Source of the DNA: Prauserella halophila | Lineage (GTDB): Bacteria > Actinomycetota > Actinomycetes > Mycobacteriales > Pseudonocardiaceae | Direction of reading: 5' to 3' | Length of the DNA: 64,000 nucleotides | NCBI RefSeq assembly: GCF_024171895.1 | Contig: NZ_JAMTCQ010000009.1 | Coordinates: 905,318-969,317 of the forward strand | In this document: positions 59,625-64,000 of the stretch, one piece after another | Layout of the letters: each line of letters begins with the position of its first letter | Position numbering within the stretch: position 1 is the stretch's first letter | Made by a program: the position numbers and the translations under genes | Notes under the pieces: model-generated | Database searches by the model: none | Seen by the model: the letters and a program-made list of their open reading frames with translations, nothing else | Told to the model about the DNA's origin: nothing

Positions 59625-59737
59625 CGACACGAGGCGCCGCGATAGCGGTCGATCCGACGAAAACATCGGTGGCCAACGGCTCGGGTATCGTAGATTCCTA
59701 CAAGCGCAGGCCCCGTGACCTGCCCAGGAGGTGCACG

Positions 59738-61309
59738 ATGCTGCTTCGCACTCTGCTCGACGACCCTGATCTGCGGCTGGAGTTGCTGACGGGAGCCGCC
59801 GGGCTGGACCGTGTCGTTCGCTGGGTGTACACGACCGATCTGCGCGACCCCCGGCGCTACCTTTCCGGTGGGGAGGTCGTGCTGACCGGGCTGATGTGGC
59901 ACGAGTCGGCGTCCGACTCGGAAACCTTCGTCGCCGGGCTCGTCGATGCCGGGGTGGCCGGTCTGATCTCCGGAACGGCTCGGCTCGGGGCCGCTCCGCC
60001 CGACCTGATCGAGGCCTGCGGGCGACACGACCTTCCCCTGATCGAGGTCCCGCTGGACGTCAGCTTCGCCGAGATCTCCGACCGGGTGGTGCTCGGTGTG
60101 ACCGCCGAACGCACGGGCATGTTCGAACGATCGCGGCGCCTCGTCGCGGACGTCGCCGAGGGAGCGGATCTCGGGGACGTACTGCGCTCGGCGGCTGCCG
60201 AGCTGGGTATCGGATGCTGGGTACTGTCCACGACCGGCCGGAGCATCGCGGCCGCGAGCCCGGCAGGACAGGACGCCGACGACCTGCCCGAGCCCGCTCG
60301 GCGCGCCGCAGTGCGCCGCTTCGTCCGGACCGAACGACTGCCCGCGAGCTTCACCTCCGGCGATCGGGTCACCACCTACTCGGTCACGGCGGCCGGTCCG
60401 GACACTGGCAGCAGAGCCGCGCAGTGGTTCGTCGTGCTCGGTGCCGACCATCGTGGATTCTCCGCCGGTCAGGAGGCGGTGGTGGGCGAGCTCGGGACCG
60501 CCGTCGCGTTGCTCCGCGCCCGGCTGGACGAAGGGCGCCGGGTCGCCCGCCAGGGAACCGACATGTTCCTGCGGACAGTGCTCGACACCTCGGCGCCGCC
60601 TGCCGAGATCGCTTCTCGTCTCGGGACTCTCGGGCACGACCCCGCGGTGCCGGTGCGGGTGCTTGCCTGTCAGGCAGGCGAGGACGCGGGGCTGACCGCC
60701 GCACTGCTGGCCGAGATCGGCGACGAGCTGGCGCCCACGGCGCTGATCGGCTCTGCGGACGCGGACACGGTAGCGGTGCTGGCCACCGGCTCGGCTGCGC
60801 AGGAGAAAATTCGCGACGTGCTGCGGGCGAAGCTCGCCGCCCTCGAACCGGCACTCGGTCAGCGGCGCCTGACGCTCGGGGTGAGTGGCGCGGCGCCGGT
60901 CGATCGGCTTCGTTCGACGATCGAGGAAGCCCGCCACGCCCGTCTGCTCGCCGAGCACCGGCTCGCGCGCGAGTCCGGCTCCGGCAGCGGTGTCCGGGTG
61001 GTCGCCGGCGACGAGGTGTCCTCGCACGCACTGCTGCTCGCAGCGCTGCCCGACGAGTTGAGCAGCTCCTTCCACGAGCGGCTGCTGCGGGACCTACGTG
61101 CCTACGATGCGCGGCACCAGTCGGACCTCGTGCATACCCTGTGGCTGTTCCTGGAGGCCTCGGGTTCCTGGGCGAAAGCGGCTGCCGAACTGCACGTCCA
61201 CGTCAACACGCTGCGGTATCGCATTCGCCGGATCGAGGAGATCACCGGTAAGGACCTGGCGCGCTTCGCGGACCGCGTCGACCTGTACCTCGCCCTCCAA
61301 CTCGGGTAG
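59738..61309 (+). CDS. pucR: PucR-family transcriptional regulator of purine catabolism
   Basis: A 523-residue PucR-type regulator. The N-terminal PucR domain (LLRTLLDDPDLRLELLTGAA; VRWVYTTDLRDPRRYLSGGE) spans residues ~1-120, a GAF-like middle domain ~150-290, and the C-terminal HTH_30 (WLFLEASGSWAKAAAELHVH followed by VNTLRYRIRRIEEITG) ~465-510. AGGAGG lies six bases before the ATG at 59738. Divergent from the xdh operon, it probably senses a purine intermediate such as allantoin or xanthine and controls xdh; the effector is inferred from B. subtilis PucR. Confidence 0.9.
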   Translation: MLLRTLLDDPDLRLELLTGAAGLDRVVRWVYTTDLRDPRRYLSGGEVVLTGLMWHESASDSETFVAGLVDAGVAGLISGTARLGAAPPDLIEACGRHDLPLIEVPLDVSFAEISDRVVLGVTAERTGMFERSRRLVADVAEGADLGDVLRSAAAELGIGCWVLSTTGRSIAAASPAGQDADDLPEPARRAAVRRFVRTERLPASFTSGDRVTTYSVTAAGPDTGSRAAQWFVVLGADHRGFSAGQEAVVGELGTAVALLRARLDEGRRVARQGTDMFLRTVLDTSAPPAEIASRLGTLGHDPAVPVRVLACQAGEDAGLTAALLAEIGDELAPTALIGSADADTVAVLATGSAAQEKIRDVLRAKLAALEPALGQRRLTLGVSGAAPVDRLRSTIEEARHARLLAEHRLARESGSGSGVRVVAGDEVSSHALLLAALPDELSSSFHERLLRDLRAYDARHQSDLVHTLWLFLEASGSWAKAAAELHVHVNTLRYRIRRIEEITGKDLARFADRVDLYLALQLG

Positions 61310-61459
61310 GGCGCCTCCGGGTCATGCGGTGGCAAGTCCGCCTGCGCCCGTGACGGCAGCGGCGACGACACGAGGCCGGAGAGACCCCGGCCCCGGCGCG
61401 CGGACCAGGGGCCGTGCGGCGTTCGCCGACGAGCGCATTCGTCAGGCACACTGCCGAAC

Positions 61460-62215
61460 ATGCCCAGGGTCGCCACGGGGGAATCCGTCCTCACCCGCGT
61501 GGTGCGGATCATCGAAGTCTTCACCGCGGACCGCCGGTCGCTGACGGTCACCGAGATCGCCCGCGCGACGGAGCTGCCGGTGCCGACGACGTCTCGGCTC
61601 GTCGCCGAGCTCGTCGGGCACGGTTTCCTCGTGCGCGATTCCAGCGGCCGCGTCCGGATCGGCATGCGGCTGTGGGAACTCGCCCACCGGGCTTCGCCCG
61701 CGCTGTCGTTGCGGGAAGCGGCGATGCCGTTCCTCGAGGACGTGCATCACGCGGTCGGTCACCACGTCCAGCTGAGCGTGCTCGACCGCGACGAGGTGCT
61801 GTGCGTCGAGCGCCTGTCGGCTCCGGGCGCGATCATCAACTTCACCGAGATCGCGGGCCGGTTGCCACCGCACGCGTCCTCGTCCGGGGTGCTGCTGGCT
61901 GCGCATTCGTCCCCCGAGTTCCGGCAGCGGATCCTCGACCGCCCGCTGCACCGCTACACCGAGCACACGATCGGCGACGCCGACACCTTGCGCCAGGCTC
62001 TCGCCGCGGCACGCCGATCCGGGTACGTCATCTCCGAAGGCCACATCCACGTCGACGCCACCAGCGTCGCCGTACCGATCCGGGGGAGCGAGGACGCCGT
62101 CGTCGCCGCCCTCTCAGTCATCGTGCCGCGGTCGACGGATGCGTTCGCGCTGGTCCCGGTGCTGCGCACGGCCGCACGGGCGCTGTCACGTGCCCTCGGT
62201 ACTTCCAATCATTGA
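61460..62215 (+). CDS. IclR-family transcriptional regulator
   Basis: A 251-residue IclR regulator. The winged HTH (LTRVVRIIEVFTADRRSLTV with TEIARATELPVPTTSRLVAE) spans residues ~10-60. The effector domain contains REAAMPFLEDVHHAVGHHVQ, APGAIINFTEIAGRLPPHAS and the C-terminal VDATSVAVPIRGSEDAVVAA. IclR proteins commonly control aromatic-acid degradation. It is co-directional with the oxygenase reductase and CYP199A-like P450 that follow, so a methoxy-aromatic acid is a plausible ligand. Confidence 0.9.
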   Translation: MPRVATGESVLTRVVRIIEVFTADRRSLTVTEIARATELPVPTTSRLVAELVGHGFLVRDSSGRVRIGMRLWELAHRASPALSLREAAMPFLEDVHHAVGHHVQLSVLDRDEVLCVERLSAPGAIINFTEIAGRLPPHASSSGVLLAAHSSPEFRQRILDRPLHRYTEHTIGDADTLRQALAAARRSGYVISEGHIHVDATSVAVPIRGSEDAVVAALSVIVPRSTDAFALVPVLRTAARALSRALGTSNH

Positions 62216-62295
62216 GAGGGCCCTTCTGCGGCGGCCACACCGGCTCACATCCTTGCTCGCGTCCGTCTCGGATTCGTCCCATCGGGAGGTGGCCG

Positions 62296-63288
62296 GTGAG
62301 CAATGTCGCTCCGATCCAACACAACGGTCCTGTGGCCGAACAGGCGAGTGCGGGTACCGCACGGGTAGCGCGGATCCGCCGCGAAGCCGACGGTGTCGTG
62401 GGGATCGTCCTCACCGATTCGGCGGGCGGACGCCTGCCGGACTGGGCACCGGGTGCGCACATCGACCTCGTGCTGCCCGGCGGGACCACCCGCCAGTACT
62501 CGTTGTGCGGCGACCGGTGGGACGCACACTCCTACCGGGTGGCCGTGTTGCGCGAACCGTCCAGCCGCGGTGGATCGGCCTACGTCCACGACTCGCTCCG
62601 CGAGGGCGACCTGGTCGGAATCGGCGGTCCGCGCAACAACTTCGCGCTCGTTCCCGCACCGCGGTACCTGTTCGTTGCGGGCGGAATCGGCATCACCCCG
62701 CTGCTTCCGATGATCGCGCAGGCCGATCTGATCGGTGCCGATTGGAACCTGCTCTACGGCGGCCGGACCCGGAACTCGATGGCATTCCTCGACGAACTGG
62801 GCCGCCACGGCGAACGGGTCCGGGTCGAGCCGCAGGACGAAACCGGGCTGCTGGACCTGCCCGGCTTCCTGGGACGGCCGCGCGAGGACACCAGGATCTA
62901 CGCCTGCGGTCCCGCTCCGCTCCTCGACGCGCTGGACGCCGCGGCCATCGACTGGCCCGCACGGTCGGTGCGAACCGAACGGTTCGTGGCTCGTGAGCGT
63001 GCCGGGGGCGGTGGTGACACCTCGTTCGAGCTGACGTTCGCGCGCTCCGGCCGCACGATCGTCGTCGGCCGCCACGAGACAACGCTGGAGGCGATCACGG
63101 CGGCGGGTGCCGACGTGCTGTCGTCCTGCCGGCAGGGTACGTGCGGCACCTGCGAGACGACCGTGCTCGAGGGCCGTCCGGACCATCGCGACTCCGTGCT
63201 CGACGACGACGATCGGCAGGCGGGAGACTGCATGCTCCCGTGCGTGTCCCGCGCGGCCACCGGCGACGGGCTCGTTCTCGACCTCTGA
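62296..63288 (+). CDS. Oxygenase reductase (PDR/VanB type: flavin-NAD(P)H-2Fe-2S)
   Basis: A 330-residue phthalate-dioxygenase-reductase-type protein. An FMN/FAD-binding barrel (GAHIDLVLPGGTTRQYSLCG near residue 55) is followed by an NAD(P)H domain (YLFVAGGIGITPLLPMI near 125; RIYACGPAPLLDALD near 205). A C-terminal plant-type 2Fe-2S ferredoxin has CRQGTCGTCETTVLEG near 278 and a fourth Cys near 312 (LPCVSRA). The GTG at 62296 has GGGAGG six bases upstream. It probably supplies electrons to the P450 that starts 156 bases later; this one-protein reductase pairing recalls GcoB of guaiacol demethylase. Confidence 0.9.
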   Translation: MSNVAPIQHNGPVAEQASAGTARVARIRREADGVVGIVLTDSAGGRLPDWAPGAHIDLVLPGGTTRQYSLCGDRWDAHSYRVAVLREPSSRGGSAYVHDSLREGDLVGIGGPRNNFALVPAPRYLFVAGGIGITPLLPMIAQADLIGADWNLLYGGRTRNSMAFLDELGRHGERVRVEPQDETGLLDLPGFLGRPREDTRIYACGPAPLLDALDAAAIDWPARSVRTERFVARERAGGGGDTSFELTFARSGRTIVVGRHETTLEAITAAGADVLSSCRQGTCGTCETTVLEGRPDHRDSVLDDDDRQAGDCMLPCVSRAATGDGLVLDL

Positions 63289-63324
63289 CAGCGCCGCTCC
63301 GCACCGGCGACACCGCAGACACCG

Positions 63325-63420
63325 CACCGTTCCGGCAACACCGCGCGATTCCGACGGCGCGGCTCCGGCATCACCGCGCTGCGTCGACAACACCGCACTG
63401 CTCCGGCAACACCGCACCAG
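63325..63420 (+). repeat. Degenerate ~19-21 bp repeat array upstream of the P450
   Basis: Four to five imperfect units with the core CTCCGGCAACACCGC occur between the reductase and P450 genes (for example at ~63331, 63370 and 63402). The core resembles the complement of the 16776-16870 minisatellite (CAACACG next to CCGG). Confidence 0.7.
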
Positions 63421-63444
63421 TACATCCACAATGGAGTGACACCC

Positions 63445-64000
63445 ATGAGTACGCCCACGCTCGGCCACGCGCCGACGATCGAGACCGACCCGTTCTGCGA
63501 CGAGGTTCTCGCCGATCCGATCCCGCTGCAACGGGAGTTGCGGGCCGCAGGCCCGGTAGTGGCGCTGAGTACTTACGACATTCTCGCGTTCGCCCGCTAC
63601 GAGCAGGTGCATGCCGCCCTCGTCGACTGGCAGGGTTTCCAGTCCGGCGCCGGGGTCGGACTGGCGAACTTCCGCACGGAGCAGCCGTGGCGGCCGCCCA
63701 GCCTGCTCCTCGAAACCGATCCGCCACACCACGACGCTCCACGGCGGGTGCTGCAGAAGATCCTGTCGCCGCGGGCGCTTCGCAGGCTGCGGGACAAGTG
63801 GTTCGCCGACGCCGAGACTCTCGTCGACGAGGTGCTCGGTGACAGGACCGGCGTCCTCGAGCTCGACGGTGTTCGGGAGCTCACCGAATCCTTTCCGTTG
63901 CGAGTGTTCCCCGACGCCGTCGGGATACCGAAGCAGGGGCGCGAGAACCTGCTTCCCTACGGCGACCACCTGTTCAACGCCTTCGGGCCGCGCAACCACC
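63445..64000 (+). CDS. Cytochrome P450, CYP199A-like aromatic O-demethylase (cut by the window end)
   Basis: The first 185 residues of a P450. It resembles CYP199A enzymes, which O-demethylate para-methoxybenzoates: GVGLANFRTEQPWRPPSLLL near residue 72, ETDPPHHDAPRRVLQKILSP near 92, and ESFPLRVFPDAVGIPKQGRE, then NLLPYG and FNAFGPRN, near 148-184. The I-helix and heme-Cys regions lie beyond the window. GGAG lies about nine bases before the ATG. With the upstream reductase and IclR gene this forms an apparent methoxy-aromatic demethylation unit releasing formaldehyde. Exact substrate is inferred. Confidence 0.88.
   Translation, partial: MSTPTLGHAPTIETDPFCDEVLADPIPLQRELRAAGPVVALSTYDILAFARYEQVHAALVDWQGFQSGAGVGLANFRTEQPWRPPSLLLETDPPHHDAPRRVLQKILSPRALRRLRDKWFADAETLVDEVLGDRTGVLELDGVRELTESFPLRVFPDAVGIPKQGRENLLPYGDHLFNAFGPRNH

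Overview
The window is GC-rich actinomycete DNA with GTG and ATG starts and many 1- or 4-base gene overlaps. Three traits point to a mycolic-acid-related or Pseudonocardiaceae-type actinomycete (Amycolatopsis/Saccharomonospora-like is an inference): a mycofactocin-linked NDMA-type methanol dehydrogenase cluster, mycothiol-dependent formaldehyde oxidation, and two latex-clearing (rubber) oxygenases. No rRNA, tRNA, CRISPR array or replication origin was seen.

Layout. 1-17 kb is an alcohol/C1 region. It holds an FAD reductase cut by the window edge, a methanol dehydrogenase (mno), a MoxR-type ATPase and VWA protein pair, and a methyltransferase matching the mycofactocin-glycan methylase MftM. 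On the other strand lie a second Fe-dependent alcohol dehydrogenase and a two-component system (mnoS/mnoR-like). A 4 kb module (Lrp regulator, AbgT transporter, M20 amidohydrolase) sits inside this set, flanked by a direct repeat of the mftM 3' end. An MscS channel and a decayed HAD hydrolase follow.

17.6-41.5 kb is an accessory and defence island. It contains a zinc-hook Rad50-like ATPase with a small HEPN-like partner and a GmrSD-like DUF262/HNH nuclease. A 2H phosphoesterase is flanked by a 56 bp duplication of the gmrSD 3' end. Then come a Nudix protein, a five-gene operon ending in a DddA-like DNA deaminase and an Imm1-type immunity protein, an XRE regulator and a phosphotransferase. A complete type I restriction system follows with an Mrr nuclease gene inside the operon (hsdM-mrr-hsdS-hsdR). 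Two insertion sequences come next (one IS701-type with intact ends and a CTAG target duplication, one decayed IS481-type), then an AIPR abortive-infection protein and an AAA ATPase.

41.7-64 kb returns to metabolism: a PIG-V-like mannosyltransferase, an aconitase-family enzyme, a sensor-LuxR fusion regulator, and mycothiol-dependent formaldehyde dehydrogenase with its MBL hydrolase. Then a TetR regulator diverges from two tandem rubber oxygenases, followed by a DUF5997/LysR-like pair. A purine-catabolism cluster follows (AzgA permease, guanine deaminase, three-subunit xanthine dehydrogenase, PucR). The window ends with an IclR regulator, an oxygenase reductase and a CYP199A-like P450 cut by the edge.

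How the genes fit together. Methanol oxidation by Mno and O-demethylation by the P450 both release formaldehyde, which MscR and the MBL hydrolase can oxidise through mycothiol. The most novel material is the Rad50-like ATPase/HEPN-like pair, the DddA-like operon, and the two cargo insertions that each copied the 3' end of the gene they follow.
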